Part shown: in pieces, positions 1 through 12,105 of the stretch
Numbering within the stretch: position 1 is the stretch's first letter
Layout of the letters: the number at the start of each line of letters is the position of its first letter
Assembly (NCBI RefSeq): GCF_021155775.2
Contig: NC_060235.2
Span: 15,091,193 to 15,155,192 of the forward strand
Source of the DNA: Neodiprion pinetum
Taxonomy: Eukaryota; Arthropoda; Insecta; Hymenoptera; Diprionidae
DNA length: 64,000 nt
Reading direction: 5' to 3'
The notes under the pieces: model-generated
Seen by the model: only the letters and a program-made list of their open reading frames with translations
Databases searched by the model: none
Told to the model about the DNA's origin: nothing
Made by a program: the position numbers and the translations under genes

Positions 1-939
1 CTAACACACTGGACAGACTTCACGCACGGCATTATTAGCGCCTCTTTGTCGCTCAAGATTAAGACAAGTTTGCATACACTAAACGTGATAGTCGTATTAA
101 ATGGAGCTCTAGTTGTAACACCGTCGGTAACCTTCTCTACTGCTGCGAAGCAAATCCTACAAAGTGGCTTAGACATGGTTGATCGGGGATAGGTAATCAT
201 AGTATACACGTAATGCCAACAACTATTCCTAAATGAGCAGTTCAAGAAGTGCGTCCGTCCGCATTTGACAGCGGTATATACAGGTTTATAGTTTCGAAAT
301 AGATACTAGCACAGCGTGCTTAACACTGTCACCACAATTGTGATGCGGGGGACCGATATATAATGTCAATCAAATGTCAACGCCAGCATCTGTCCCCAAA
401 AATCATCAAGGCCAATATAACCGCCTATAGAGGCCACACTTTCACCTAATAATAAATTATTGAATCATTCAAAGTCGTGCACATGTTTCAAAATAAAGAT
501 TATACCACACTGTACTACACCAACACACCCATGCAATCAGTTTCCGCGATTATTTAAAAAAAACAGTTTAGGTCACGTAATATATCAACACCAGAGCCAC
601 GAGAGAGTGAGAGTGAGAGTGAAAGTGAGAGAGAGAGAGAACGAGGGGAAGGGAAAGGGAGAGAGAGAGACGCGATTTCTCACTCTAATCAGTGACTTGG
701 CAGGGGAGACTAGACTTATACAAGTCTACTTCTCCGTAGCCTCATTGCTTTTGCCACCTGCTGGCTACTTCCCACTCCTTCGATCATATTACAAAAAGGG
801 CTAACTTCAAGACTATCACTGTCTTTCGGTTTGGACTTCAGCGGCCCCGTAACACTACGCAGACTATCTCCATAAGTCTATGACTACTTTAAATTGTTCC
901 ACTCTCTATGGGCAGTAGATGATATTGTGTTTTCCTCAG
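1..939. other. Non-coding stretch, GA-rich microsatellite
   Basis: No gene is supported here. A purine-rich simple repeat (GAGAGT/GAGA) covers about 600-675. The open frame over it is low-complexity Arg/Glu and has no family resemblance. From about 676 to 890 the sequence resembles two later stretches (about 2910-3150 and 5620-5900), including a CTCTAATC..GTGACTTG core, so it is part of a dispersed repeat. The end of the stretch forms a pyrimidine-rich acceptor (TTTTCCTCAG) before the maltase exon at 940. Upstream exons of that gene are not visible and should lie left of the window if they exist. Confidence 0.6.
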
Positions 940-1397
940 CTTTCCAACCAAGACTATTCTCGTATTTCATCGAGATATGGCCTCAACCGTGCCGATGGCC
1001 TGAATATGTTCATCCTCTCATTACCAGGACGTGTTTTCACATATTACGGCGAAGAAATTGCGTTACTCGACAACAATGACATAACGTATGCAGAAACCAT
1101 TGATTCTTTGGCTTGTGCTGCTGGAGAGGACAGCTACACAACTGTCACAAGAGATCCGTATAGAACACCCATGCAGTGGAACACCACGTCGAATGCAGGC
1201 TTCACCGAAAGCTCAAGTGCTTATCTTCCTGTGCACACAAGCTACTTAACCAGAAATGTAGAATCACAAATAGCTAGTACAATAAGCAACATTCAGACTT
1301 ACAAAGCAGTTGCAGCATTAAGATCAAATCCCACATTCATTTATGGAAGTTGTGAGATTCAAACTTTGAACAATGACAAAGTTCTTATTCTGCGAAG
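940..1397 (+). CDS. Maltase-like GH13 gene A, internal exon
   Basis: This exon encodes the C-terminal part of the GH13 (subfamily 17-like) alpha-glucosidase barrel. It carries the stretch LNRADGLNMFILSLPG, then FTYYGEEIALLD, then RDPYRTPMQWNTTSNAGF, all typical of insect maltases, which hydrolyse terminal alpha-1,4-glucosides at the cell surface or in secretions. The acceptor is TTTTCCTCAG at 930-939. The donor is AAG|GTATGT at 1397/1398, leaving a two-base codon remainder. An oddity is the region IV motif: where active enzymes read GNHD, this reads SNQD, so the conserved His that contacts the substrate is Gln, while the transition-state Asp stays. The exon is otherwise open and well conserved. 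Earlier exons with the nucleophile and acid/base are outside the window or lost. Confidence 0.85.
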
Positions 1398-1488
1398 GTA
1401 TGTCTTAATCAACTTCTATATTTGTTGACTTATTTTTTATTTAGTGATAGTGATAATGTTGCTGCACTGAAAACTATTCATGTTCTAG

Positions 1489-1629
1489 ATCACTGGACGA
1501 TAACCCAACGTACATCGTGGTAATCAATCTTGCCTTGTCGAAACAGACCATCAATGTGACCGAAATATTCTCAGATGTGTCAACCAATCTCACAATTGCT
1601 GTTCGTTCTGCCAATGCTGTTTTTTCTGA
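1489..1629 (+). CDS. Maltase-like gene A, penultimate exon (C-terminal beta domain)
   Basis: The acceptor TGTTCTAG ends at 1488 and the donor GA|GTACGT follows 1629. The phase matches both neighbouring exons: two bases are carried in and two bases carried out. The translation reads through with NPTYIVVINLALSKQ and NVTEIFSDVSTNLTIAVRS, matching the C-terminal all-beta domain of insect maltases in length and character. The intron on the left is 91 bp and the one on the right 144 bp, both usual insect sizes. No stops or frameshifts are seen. Confidence 0.75.
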
Positions 1630-1773
1630 GTACGTCTGTGTGATGTTATAGGAAAATCTCTAGACGAAAACAAATCTGAAATCTTCTAATTCTTTAAACG
1701 TTGAATTTTCTTAAAAAATCGTCGTAAGTATCGTAAGACACCTTAAGATTTATCTTTATTATTTCTGTAACAG

Positions 1774-1954
1774 CACTACAGTTACGAGTGATGGATTCAT
1801 ATTGACAGCTAACGCTGCGGTTATTCTAACAGACGGTGTTGACGATGGTGAGTCTTCTTCCAGCGAGGGCCTAGCTGCATCTGTAAAGAATATCGTGCTA
1901 TTTTGCGCATTTGCTATTCTTAGTTTTAAAGATTGGATGCTTCTTCTCCAGTAA
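1774..1954 (+). CDS. Maltase-like gene A, last exon with GPI-type tail
   Basis: The acceptor CTGTAACAG ends at 1773 and the reading frame continues in phase to TAA at 1952-1954. The exon finishes the C-terminal domain (GFILTANAAVILTDGVDD), then has a short Ser-rich linker (GESSSSEG) and a C-terminal hydrophobic segment (NIVLFCAFAILSFKDWMLLL). That order fits a GPI-anchor signal: small residues for the omega site, a spacer and a hydrophobic tail. Some insect midgut maltases are known to be GPI-anchored; that this one is anchored is inference from composition only. Confidence 0.7.
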
Positions 1955-2789
1955 CTAATCCGAATTCTCTATGGGTAGGACACACGTGCTTGTTTTTGCA
2001 GTAGAATTGTCAGACAGTAGTGAGTAGAACACTGTGCCTTGAATTTGAAAGAAAGATGTATTTCGAATTATATAAGTACGCTACTGGTATAAAGTAAATT
2101 ATCCCTACAGAGAGCTGGCGGAAATGACGGATTCTGAGAGAAAACCCGAGTTTTTTGACATTACGAAATGAATTTTCAACCCTACCCTTGACATTTATGC
2201 CTTTTTCAGCTAAGCTCCGGCAAAGATATGATACTGTGCGATTAAATGTCTTTGACTGAAATGCATACAGAACATTTTTCACTTTGATCATTGAATTGAA
2301 TATTGAACTTGGTAATATGTAGTGACCATCATTGTGCGTCTGTATATGTGTTAAGATCTTTGATAGAAATACTTGCATTTGCATGGTAGATAAGGAAAAC
2401 TGCAGAAAAACTTGCCCGGGAGTATTTAAACTTAGTACCTTAACTTGCCGATTTGGCGCCTGAACGACGTACCTTGGCTGCCAATTGATGTGAGATATCG
2501 CTGAGGTCTTTCTCGACACGCTGCGGGCTTAACCCCAAGTCCACCCATTTTACAGTTTCTCATAGTAGCGCGACGGCACCACCAGCAGAGCATAATGTTA
2601 TCCACGTGCATAGTTATCTTACATTGTTCCATGTAAGAAAATTTGACACAACCAACCATTATTGTAGCTTGGATTAAAAATTTTTTTTTATGGTTTTGAA
2701 AATTCATACGCATAGTTCCATACTGGAACATTACGTTGATCCGCGACATAAGGATTCCTAATTATAGGCAATCCAGAATATACATACAC

Positions 2790-3150
2790 TCTGAGCAGAT
2801 CTCCAAGTTTCACGTGTATAGATTGATGCCGGTATACATGTAGAGCTATAAACATATGGAGATAGACTGTGCGGCTGTGTGCCAAGCTGAAGCTGTAATT
2901 AAAAAGAGAGAGTAGTAGCTAGAGTCGAATCTCTTACTCTAATCGGTGACTTGCCGGGGGAAACACATGTCCCTATACAAATATATCTCCCCGCTTACCT
3001 TATTGGTTTCCTCGCGTAGCGGTTGCTCACTACGCTTTCCAATTATGGCTTCAGCTTGGCCTACAAACCGAACAATCTATCTCAATAAGTCTATGGCTAG
3101 CGCTCGACTGACGTCACCCTGGCAGAATTTGGAGTTGCTCAAAGTGAGTT
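2790..3150. repeat. Dispersed repeat family, copy 2 (others ~676-890 and ~5620-5900)
   Basis: Three stretches share diverged blocks: an ATAGACTG(T/C)GCGG block followed by an A-rich GAGAG run, a CTCTAATCGGTGACTTGCC block next to GGGGAAA, and an AAGTCTATGGCT-type block. At about 5760-5800 the GTGACTTG block appears in inverted orientation (TTCCCCTGCCAAGTCACC), so that copy is rearranged. No coding capacity or clear ends are visible. This is probably a moderately old non-autonomous element; its class is unknown. Confidence 0.5.
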
Positions 3151-4153
3151 CTTATGGCGCGCATTCACGTCATGTCCCGGTATGTATTACTTGCGCTTGT
3201 ACGAATGTGGTCCACACTTTTCTTAATGTAATAGGCAATATTAAACTGTTATATATAGGGCATTACACGAGGTCTCGGTCAAGGTCGAATGATGGTGTTA
3301 GAAATTTACGACAGATATTCACAAGCAAGTACTGGTCGCAAAATACAGACCCAATTTTATTCTCCTTCTCACCACCCGTATGTGAGATATACTTTAATAG
3401 GCAGTATTCAAATGCCCAATTTTTTGGAATCTGTAAAAAATCTGAAAAATTTGGACGGGAGTAAGTGAGGCACGGTAAAATAATTGAATAGTCACACGGT
3501 TATACATGCTATCACTTCAATCGTCGGGTATCGGGTAAATGAGGACTGGTTAGACCAAGAGATATGTAGCGATGCGGTGGTGTAATCTGGGAAAACGGTC
3601 TCGTTTGACTACTACCTCGAAATACCGCTCTGCTAGAGGAAGCACTTATCATTGATTTCCAAAGCTCGTTTCTATCCGTTTAATTAAAACAAATGATCGA
3701 ATATTGAAGAAATTCAAATATAACGATGCTCTGCAGTCGTATTACGCACGAGGTGAACGGATGCTCGCCAATATTCATACGGTTCCATGTAGCATAATCA
3801 AGAAACATTTTTTAACACTATTAGGATATGGTTTTTGTTTCGTGGGGCGCGTCCTCTTTAACAAAAAAAAGGCCGCGTATTTTTTAATTTGGTCACGATT
3901 TCCAACTCTAGAAAACAAGGATCTAGGGGATAGAAATAAATGAAATGAACACGTATTTTGAGCCATCAGTTCTATGTTTTATTATGGCTTAGAGAGGAAA
4001 ATCTTTGAGGTATGAACCTCGGAGGAAAAACCCCTCGCAAAAGTTGAATTTACAATTTGCATAGGATATTTATCACGTCAAATATATTTCGCACAATGAA
4101 TTATTTCGGAGATAAAATCTACGATTAGGAGACACTTTATATATACATACATA

Positions 4154-4160
4154 TACATAT

Positions 4161-4228
<68 letters not shown>
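4154..4228. repeat. (TA)n microsatellite
   Basis: A nearly perfect TA dinucleotide run, preceded by ACATATACATAT variants. It produces spurious open frames of alternating Ile/Tyr on the minus strand. Confidence 0.95.
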
Positions 4229-4230
<2 letters not shown>

Positions 4231-5450
4231 TTGTATTGGTTGCTGGTTTCGTTTGAAACATCCGAATTGAATCTCTATATCTATATATAGTTGCGCTGGG
4301 CGTCTTGACTGTTTCGTGCAGCATAATCGTGGTAAATGAAGTCGCTGGCCACTTCGTATAAGCATTGCGCTTGTGCTCAGGTATCACCGCTTGATTCGGT
4401 GCACCGGAAGTATTACCTAGTGTGAATCCAACTATGTACAAGCAATCGGTAGATTACTTGCGTCAAGCATTGCGCTTGCTCATTGGTACAACCGGGCTGC
4501 GCCGGTTTGCCTGGCGGGACGTACCGCGCTTGTTGTTAGTGTACTTACGAGGTTATTCCGGCTCCCCAGCATGCAACAAACAGGAAGGATTTGAAGATAC
4601 AAGATACCACAAGATCCGAGTACCGATCGAATTGCAGTGAGACCCCTTAGATTTATCCATCTCTCCGGAAACGCACAGAGAAAGGAAAACCACAAGGAAT
4701 GAACGACTGACCCCGAATCGCCCGACTGCTTGACTGACGCAGCCTGGCCCGCGCTATTCCCGCCACCTTCATGCTGGTCTAAACACATGCAAAGACAAAA
4801 CAGAGATAGTCGTCCGCACGACGCATGTGTTCGTATACACGCGCGAGCGACCGTTCGTGCTTGGGCACCTCTGACTATTCGTTCGACCGAACAGTTTTCG
4901 TTATAGCAAAAAATAATATGTAATTTAAGAAAATAAGAAAAATTGCGAAAAAGTGATTGGAAAAAATTTTTTAATATAAAAATGTCAAGAAAGTTTTAAT
5001 CATGTCAGTCGAAGAAATATACTTCTGAAGTCACAGAGAAGCAAACACATTCAAATAATATTAACTCAATCACGATTTTTTAAGGACTGAGGAGTGGATT
5101 CCTGTTCACAGGGATCGAAAAAAGAATGTCACTCATGAATATTATTTATCTACTATCAAGATTACTTGGTACGTATCCAATTGAGTTGTTATTCGAACGT
5201 TACTTACTAAAAGGAAAATATCGTGATATGAATATTTCATACCGTGTTATATATGTTACTTTTTATTCCTCCAGTGTACTTTCCAGATGCTATCTTAGGT
5301 TCACGTAGTATACCAGGCGGAAGCTTTATACATTTAGTTTGTTGCAGAATTTTTTTTTGTAACTTTGGATATATTGTATAAAAACCCATAAAGCAAATTT
5401 AGCCTATAGTACAAGTCGATACAAGGCTCTTCAATGTCTTTTAGTATGTA

Positions 5451-5622
5451 CACATCTGGAGATTGGTACAGAGACGGCTGGTTTTTCGGCCGAAGCGATT
5501 ACGTTGATAAGACAGATTCAATGTGCCAATGTCGGCCAACCACTATAGGCTAACTCTGCATTACCAACATGATCGACTCTGCCGTAACATTAGCCGTCTC
5601 TGAATTAATCTCCAGATGTTTA
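5451..5622. repeat. Imperfect palindrome / small foldback
   Basis: The left arm CACATCTGGAGATTGGTAC with GAGACGG pairs with CCGTCTCTGA and ATCTCCAGATGTTTAC on the right, with about 110 bp between. It could be a solo foldback or MITE; no target duplication could be assigned. Confidence 0.5.
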
Positions 5623-6114
5623 CATCATTCCGGTCCATATACTTATAGAGATAGACTGCGCGGACCGTGCGCCGGGCTGCAGCCCTAAATTAGAAAGAGT
5701 AGTGAGTAACTGTTAGGCGAGGAAGGCAATAAGACAATCGGGAAGGTATACTTGTATAACCTAGGTATTTCCCCTGCCAAGTCACCGATTAGAGCGAGAG
5801 TTTGGTTTTCCACTGTTGCTTTCTCATTCTAATTAGTGCTCAAGTCGGTGCGCGGACCGCGTAGTCTATTTCTATAAATCTATGGGTCGGATCTGTATCT
5901 GCCCTACTGCTCGATCTGAGATAATTTAGTGGGTGTGTTTGGAGTTAACCGGTGGTCCATTTGAAGATGGATGGATCTACAAATTTTGAATTAGAACACC
6001 AGGTTCAGGATAGAGTAACATTTTGGGGCTTAGACCTGCCAGTTACAAGAGAAGTTTTTTCTTATAATTCCGGTTACATTATGGTGGAATTTATTTTCCA
6101 GCATAATGAACATA

Positions 6115-6506
6115 CCGGAACAATCTCTTGAAACTTGAAAATCAACTGCGCATACGCCAAATAATTGAATCTCATTGGTCGGCGAAATTTTCCCGCAGCG
6201 ATATTCTTGTGTGCGATGCAGGGGGCACCGTACACAAAATGTGTACGTTTGAATTTTCAAAGAGCATAAGCATAAAATTCCGACCTTTCTTTGAAAAACC
6301 AACTTTCCAACCCGATAATAAATGCTTCCCAAACCATGCCGAGTCACTACCTAAATTATTTAAGATTCTTATCTCGAAAATTTGTATAAACTACATCGCC
6401 GCCAGAAACAGTTTGACAGCTGAAACTGGGGATGGCGAGCGTGCACGAACAGCCGATAAAAATCGCGCACGCGCAGTTGATTTTCAAGTTTCGAGAGATT
6501 GTCCCG
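6115..6506. mobile_element. MITE with ~40-bp terminal inverted repeats
   Basis: The left end ACAATCTCTTGAAACTTG with AAAATCAACTGCGC (about 6119-6157) is the reverse complement of the right end GCGCAGTTGATTTTCAAG with TTTCGAGAGATTGT (about 6466-6502), with few mismatches. CCGG flanks both ends. The open frames in the middle have no motifs. It is a non-autonomous DNA element by structure; the superfamily is not assignable. Confidence 0.6.
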
Positions 6507-9500
6507 GTACACGAATATTCGTAAACACTTCATCTGTGGTATAATAAAGTTCCAATGCACTCTAACCTATCTTGCGTGGCTCCAGATATTTTGAATTATA
6601 ATTCCGGGTCGAATGAAATAATCTTTTGTTTTCTGGAGCTGCCAACTAGAAACAACTTGTTATAATTTCAATTACATCATAATTAGATTTTTCAGGGTAT
6701 ACTATATGTCTGATGGTTTGACCAAGCTGAAACTTACCCTGAAAAAAATCTCTTCTGCAAAACTGTAAGCAGCTAACAATAATTATAATTTGCCTGCATT
6801 ATGCATCTACATTACAAACAAGTTTCTACGTGACAAAAACCAATCTGCGACAATTGTGGAAGAATGGTGAGATTTTGGGTTCATCGGTAAAGGGTTTTAT
6901 TCACGTTTTGTCACGTTATGACTTGCAAAGGACTCATCGTTCAGCAGAAAATGAAAAAAATCATCTGCTTTTGAAATACAGCTCATCCAAATTATATTAC
7001 GAACGACAGTTGTAGATTAAAGGAACTTTTTCACCAGGAATGGACCGGTTTTATAGAAATCCATTCGACAAAATAAGAGTCTTACGGTGAATATCCTACA
7101 GAATATTTTGTATAGAAATTTTACTCTACTGAATATGGTTCCACAGAACGTAAATAATATAAAGTGCAATCCTACAGAGTTCGTTTACACAGAAAAATCG
7201 TCTAAATAAGCTCAGAATGACTTGTCCGGAAACTGCATTCGAGTAGCTCCTAGCACCTTCAAGTTCAGAATAAATTAAGCCGTATTTGAAACCATAACAC
7301 ACAGGCCCCTGTTGAGAGCTCAGAAGGTGACTGTATTACCCCGAAAGCTGAAATTAGTTGGGCTTCTTTTTCTGTAGAAGCAACCTCTGTAAGACTTTCA
7401 CTCTGTAGGATAGATTTATATAGAATTGGACACCACTTTTGCTACCTCGACCCGCAATTTCGACCGACTACTCTCAAAAATCGATCGAAGTCAATATTCG
7501 CAGACATCGCCTGCAGCCGCGGGAGATGGCTAGGATTATAGCTGCACTATGGCAGCGTTTAGTCTGTTTAGCCGTGTAGTCATAATGATGCTTCACAGCC
7601 AATGAGAACGTGACGTCAAATTTCACCTTGTGCCTAGTATGCAGTTCTGAGAACCTTACCACTAGCAGCAGGCAGTTAAGATACAATGTCCTACTAAGAA
7701 AAAAAAACACAATATCAAGCAGTTTAGTATGTGGTAAACATATGTATAAAATCGTCAAAAATGATGTAAAAATACATAAAAATGTGGAGAAGTGTCTTCC
7801 GCAAGAACACGTTGAGTGCGACCAACGCCTGTGCGACCTAGTTTCAACTGGCGTTATTAAAAGTTGTTTTTTTTTTTTAATTTTCGTGTCAAAAGTCCAT
7901 TGCGAAAATGATTTTCATCGATTTTATTATTTTTCAAATACACATCTGTCGCTGCTATGGAAACTCGTTTTTCACTAGTGCTGAATGATTTCGTTGCGTT
8001 TTATTCAATATATGTGAATTTTTGTGGATTCTTAAATGCATGTTTGAAAATAGCAGATTTTTAAATAAAGGTTCGTGGATATTTGTTTCTACAAAATGAG
8101 GATGTGTTTCTTCTACAGCGATTTTGTATTATATTACCACCTTGATCGAGGCCTCATGAAATGTGGCTTATGTGAATCACAATTTCGTTCTATTGTTTTC
8201 GTAATACTTCAAATTATTAATGGATGCGTAGTGCATAAAATAGTCTTCACCTGGACTACGTAATATGACTCACTGAATCAGCCATTCAAATGGATGAATT
8301 ATCCATCAGGTATATTCCGGTTCTACGATTGCATTCACATTAATCTTTTAAGGTGGTTTTTCACCCAAGCGACTGACTTACGGGATCACCAATTCTTTGC
8401 TGATGTACTTAAAAAATACCGTGGTTGATGTATACAGAGTTTCAGGGTCCTTTATCGGGTAAATAAGAGAATTAAACGCTCCAGAAAATCGATGAAAATA
8501 CACTTTTTATCACGAAGGTTATGGTGGACTAGTCACTACCAAAATTATAATTGAGTCATTTTCACATCAAACCACTTACGACTCGCACCAGAAACGGGTT
8601 TTAGATGGTTAAAAATATCAGGATTCTATAGGTATCGAAAAAGACGATAGTTGTCAGAAGTTTTAACGAAATATGTAGTGATAAAATAACTTAAAAGTTT
8701 GAAGAATCCATTTACTCGTCGGCGCATAATATACTTGGCAACGTCGCTACGACTAAGGCGTCTGCTCAACGACTCGCGAAATTTGACGGACACAACTACA
8801 CCATCAGTTGATATCAGTTTTGAGAAAGACTTATAAAAAAGATAATACATTAAGTTCTGAAATAAATATGACTTTCTTTCGTTATTTATAAATAAATTAT
8901 TTAATTGGTTTTTATTATCCGTATATTTCATGCTTACGTATTATTGAGAGCGCGTCATATAAATATTCTGTGTTTATTTGCGAAAGTGAAAAAGTAACTT
9001 CTTTTTTCTAGGTTACTTTGGTTGAAGTTGCAAGTAATATTTTGTGTGTTGCTTTTCTATCGCTTTTTGATTCGGGAACTTTCCGTTCATCTTTCCATGT
9101 GAATTTCACACAATGTGTCTTATCATATTGAATATTTTTATAATAATTCCGTTAAATTCACTTGAATAAAATTTCGGGGATGTAAACAATACAGAGGTCC
9201 GACGATTAAAGTGAGATGCAAGATGGCAACGTTACCATAGTTCTGACTTCGCAGTAACGTCACAACTCCTCAAATATAAGACATTTTAACACAATTCTCA
9301 GATTTTGTTTAATTGAGAGTTTTTGTGGCAATATAATTCATATCAATCCTATGATTTCATATACATTTAGTTTTTGCAGGAAGCGATCGATTATTCGCAA
9401 TTTTACGTATGGCCCTAGCTTGGCACCCATCCGATACGACACTTAGGTGGAGAACCACTTTAATTACTCAATAACTTCTTATGAAAACTTGAACCAGCTG

Positions 9501-9535
9501 TCATCACTGATCTTTTTTTGCTCGATTTCGAATAG

Positions 9536-9875
9536 AGCACATGAGATCCCCATTTCGTTTTTACTCTCCAACCCCTCGATAGATAAAAAAGAAGAAGTCA
9601 CAATAGTAGCTGGAAGTGACCCTTCTACGATGAAGATCACTGACGGAATAGCGACAGTGACGTCTCCAAGGTCTGAGAGCAAAGTTCCCACCACACAAGC
9701 AATGGACCACACGACAACGATGAGAATAGAAGCTGAAGAAGGTGATGTAACTTCAACAGTAGATAATGGAACTGAAGTGACGACAAAAGAATACGCGGAC
9801 AATGCTAGCTTCGTTGCTACTCCAGCTATCACAGGATTGATTTTGAGTTTATGCTTTTTGTTTATGTCATTTTAG
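9536..9875 (+). CDS. Putative last exon of a GPI-anchored protein (maltase paralogue?)
   Basis: An open frame follows a pyrimidine-rich stretch and TAG acceptor-like site (CGATTTCGAATAG, ending at 9535) and ends in TAG at 9873-9875. It encodes a Thr/Ser/Glu-rich linker (TSPRSESKVPTTQAMDHTTT, then GDVTSTVDNGTEVTTKEYA) followed by ADNAS and a hydrophobic tail (ITGLILSLCFLFMSF). This is the layout of a GPI-anchor signal and is like the end of gene A, only with a longer linker. It lies 570 bp upstream of the next maltase gene in the same orientation, so it may be the end of a paralogue whose other exons are lost or lie unseen upstream. No homology to the maltase core is present in the exon itself, so this is inference. 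Confidence 0.4.
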
Positions 9876-10440
9876 TATGGTTCCTGAGTGCCTATACGTA
9901 GAGTAGAAAATTGAAACAGTGAATGCTTATTTTATCAGGGTACAGTAATTTGTATTTATTGACAATGAAATAATATTGTTACGTGAATGAGTAAAGTTGC
10001 AATAGTTTAGTGGTGGTAGTTATAGTAGCGGTACGGAGTGTCAGTGGTGGTAGCAGTTCATCAAAAATTTAAATTGGGTGTAGCTCGCAAAAACTCTTTA
10101 CGTATTCCACGTCCTTTGCAATAATACAAATTCTATTCCAAGAACTTACTGGAGCATAAACTTCCAATTGGTATATTGATTTAATTCAATTCGTTCTGTT
10201 CAATTTTGCTTGAACTACATTCAAATTGTTTACCGATTTTCTAAAATTATTTATACGAATTTCAAATGAATCCAGACAGGTAAAGCTTGATAATTTGTTA
10301 CGTAGTCGCATAACAACTTTACTTTTCAAGATCTTTGTGAAAATACAAGAAAATTATGAAACATTGTCAATATTAGCTACCATAGTGGTAATATTCGAAA
10401 AGATCAATTTTTTTTAAGTACCCAACGATATTATAAACTC

Positions 10441-10554
10441 AATATACCAAAATATACCAAATTTGTAGAACCAACCCGGCCTGAAGTGACGACAGCTGAA
10501 CTCGATTGGTGGCAGACAGCAGTTATATACCAAATCTATCCAAAATCTTTTCAG
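10441..10554 (+). CDS. Maltase-like GH13 gene B, early exon
   Basis: The exon encodes an N-terminal maltase segment reading AELDWWQTAVIYQIYPKSFQ, the hallmark start of the GH13_17 catalytic barrel. It ends exactly at the usual exon border (TTTCAG|GTAAGG, 10554/10555). In phase, it joins the exon at 48988 beginning DSDGDGIGDLQGI, as in every insect maltase. The left limit is uncertain: the frame is open upstream of 10441, and TTTGTAG at 10463-10469 is a possible acceptor. No signal peptide exon was found nearby, so the true first exon is unassigned. The next exon lies 38.4 kb away, beyond the mobile-element landfill. Confidence 0.8.
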
Positions 10555-11628
10555 GTAAGGAATAGTAACCTACACAATAAAACCTGTCTAAAATAATAAT
10601 GCACTCATAAAAATAACAGAAGCACGAAGCTCTAAAATCACAAAATTCCTGATGTATTTAATGTTTCGCAATTTAATCTTTTCAATCCATCAAACGGAGA
10701 AGCTCAGAAACGAGTACTTGTCAAAAATTCAAACACGCGCAATCTCAGTTTGGTTACCTGTTCGGACACGTGTTATTTCTTCAAGTTATTTTAATCAATC
10801 AATCAGTTCAGCCTGAATCTTATAGATGCATCAAATCTTTTTGTACACGGTGATTTTAAACAATAAATATAAGGTATTACGGTCCATCTCAATTGGAAAA
10901 TTGAACCGCTAATACATTTCTTTGGCATGGCAATGTGAATGATCATCAGAGAATCCTAGGCTGGTCAACCTCTCCGATTTTGATCTGGTCGATGTATGTT
11001 GTGATGCATCATAAGGTAGAAGACACGTATTTTTTTTTTATCTGCTAATAAACACATCAAAGGAAAGAAACGACCGGTGAAGATGAGCACCCAACGGGTG
11101 GATTTTTGATGCGCTTTACGTAGTTGAATAAAACAATCGCTTCAACGACTTTATCGACGAATAAAACATTAAAGTGTTACTGTCGTTCAAATACATCAAG
11201 CAATTTTATCAGAAACTGAAAAACCAACCCGTTTGGTGACCATCTTCGAGGATTATTTTAACCCATACAAACCATTCATTACTAGATCAAAAATAAATAC
11301 ATGTCTTTGAGTTTTCAAGGCATTACAACAAACAGAGAATCTCTGTTTGAAGGTTACAGGAAGTTCAAAGGATTTCATTTGAGCCACGCAGTGCGCATAC
11401 GCCAACACAAGCACAACTTTTATGTAATCCAAGCAAGGTGAAAAAATCATAGAGATATCAATTGTCAGATGAAGGAGGTGAGACATGGGTCTTTGTGCGG
11501 GTGGGAGCGTCTAGTGAATACAGAGATTTGGTGATTTTTTACATCAGAGGTGTCTCTCCACCAATAATTAACATTCAGAAAAGATATATTATTCACACAC
11601 AATTTATTAAACCAAAGACCATAGGACG

Positions 11629-11810
11629 ATAAGCATAGTGAATCGACCCCAAAAATATATCTGAATCATCATTTGAGGGTATGTTGGTACTAATAAGATA
11701 CGTTGATCCTATTGAAAAAATTTTATCTCAAAAACGGCTTCACCGATTTGTTTGTTATTTGGTTACATCAGGGAACTATATAAAGGCTATAATCAAGAAA
11801 AATAACAGTA

Positions 11811-11811
<1 letters not shown>
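11629..11811 (-). repeat. Left arm of an inverted repeat flanking the LINE
   Basis: Read on the minus strand this stretch resembles 15411-15665: both contain the GACGATAAGCATAGTGAATC block, an ATCATCATTTGAGGG block, an AATAAGAT block, a CTCAAAAACGGCTT-type block and AGCTATATAAAGGCTAT or its close variant. The two copies are therefore in inverted orientation on either side of the LINE. They may be two dispersed copies of one repeat or the ends of a larger foldback. Confidence 0.65.
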
Positions 11812-11844
<33 letters not shown>

Positions 11845-11904
11845 GTAGGGGTAACCGGGCGCTCAGTCCTGCTGGACCGTCGTGCCCGGGCCCGTTAGGA
11901 CACC

Positions 11905-12105
11905 CTAGTATGTAGGAAACGACGTGAGGCCGGCCAGCCTGGCAAATTGAAACAGCCTGCCCACCCCCATTTCCTCGATTTTTTCCTCGCCGGTATAGCT
12001 AGCTCCAAGGACCTGTTTACGCAGTCCCTCGAGCCCTCGACACCGGTTGATGAGGTGAAGGAGAGTCTCCTGCTCCTCCCCGCACCTCGGGCACAGGAAC
12101 TCCAT
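11905..12105 (-). pseudogene. LINE ORF2 C-terminal zinc-finger fragment
   Basis: The frame encodes CPRCGEEQETLLHLINRC, a Cys-Cys-His-Cys arrangement followed by a short tail. This is the usual C-terminal finger of R1/I/Jockey-type ORF2 proteins, thought to bind nucleic acid during target-primed reverse transcription. It continues, after a frameshift, from the segment at 12017-12346, which carries the LTGHxxxxRHLxx-like linker typical of these proteins (LSTGHIKRLSKQW). Confidence 0.75.

Larger units (their letters stand above)
1955..9446. other. Long stretch without recognisable genes
   Basis: No coding exon with a recognisable family or a convincing splice context is visible. The open frames here are short, lack conserved motifs, and several overlap repeats. 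What can be named is listed separately: dispersed repeat copies near 2790-3150 and 5620-5900, a long TA microsatellite, a palindrome at 5451-5622, a small MITE at 6115-6506 and a diverged direct duplication around it. The stretch between maltase gene A and the GPI-tail exon could hold lost exons of a third paralogue, but no maltase motif was found in it. Confidence 0.55.

Noticed and set aside
460..804. Open frame of 114 codons
   Set aside because: It runs over a GA microsatellite and encodes low-complexity Arg/Glu without family resemblance.
4140..4228. CRISPR-like or satellite array
   Set aside because: A plain dinucleotide run. No repeat-spacer pattern exists anywhere in the window, and the DNA is eukaryotic.
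4073..4441. Minus-strand frames of ~100 codons with Ile-Tyr repeats
   Set aside because: They are translations of the (TA)n microsatellite.
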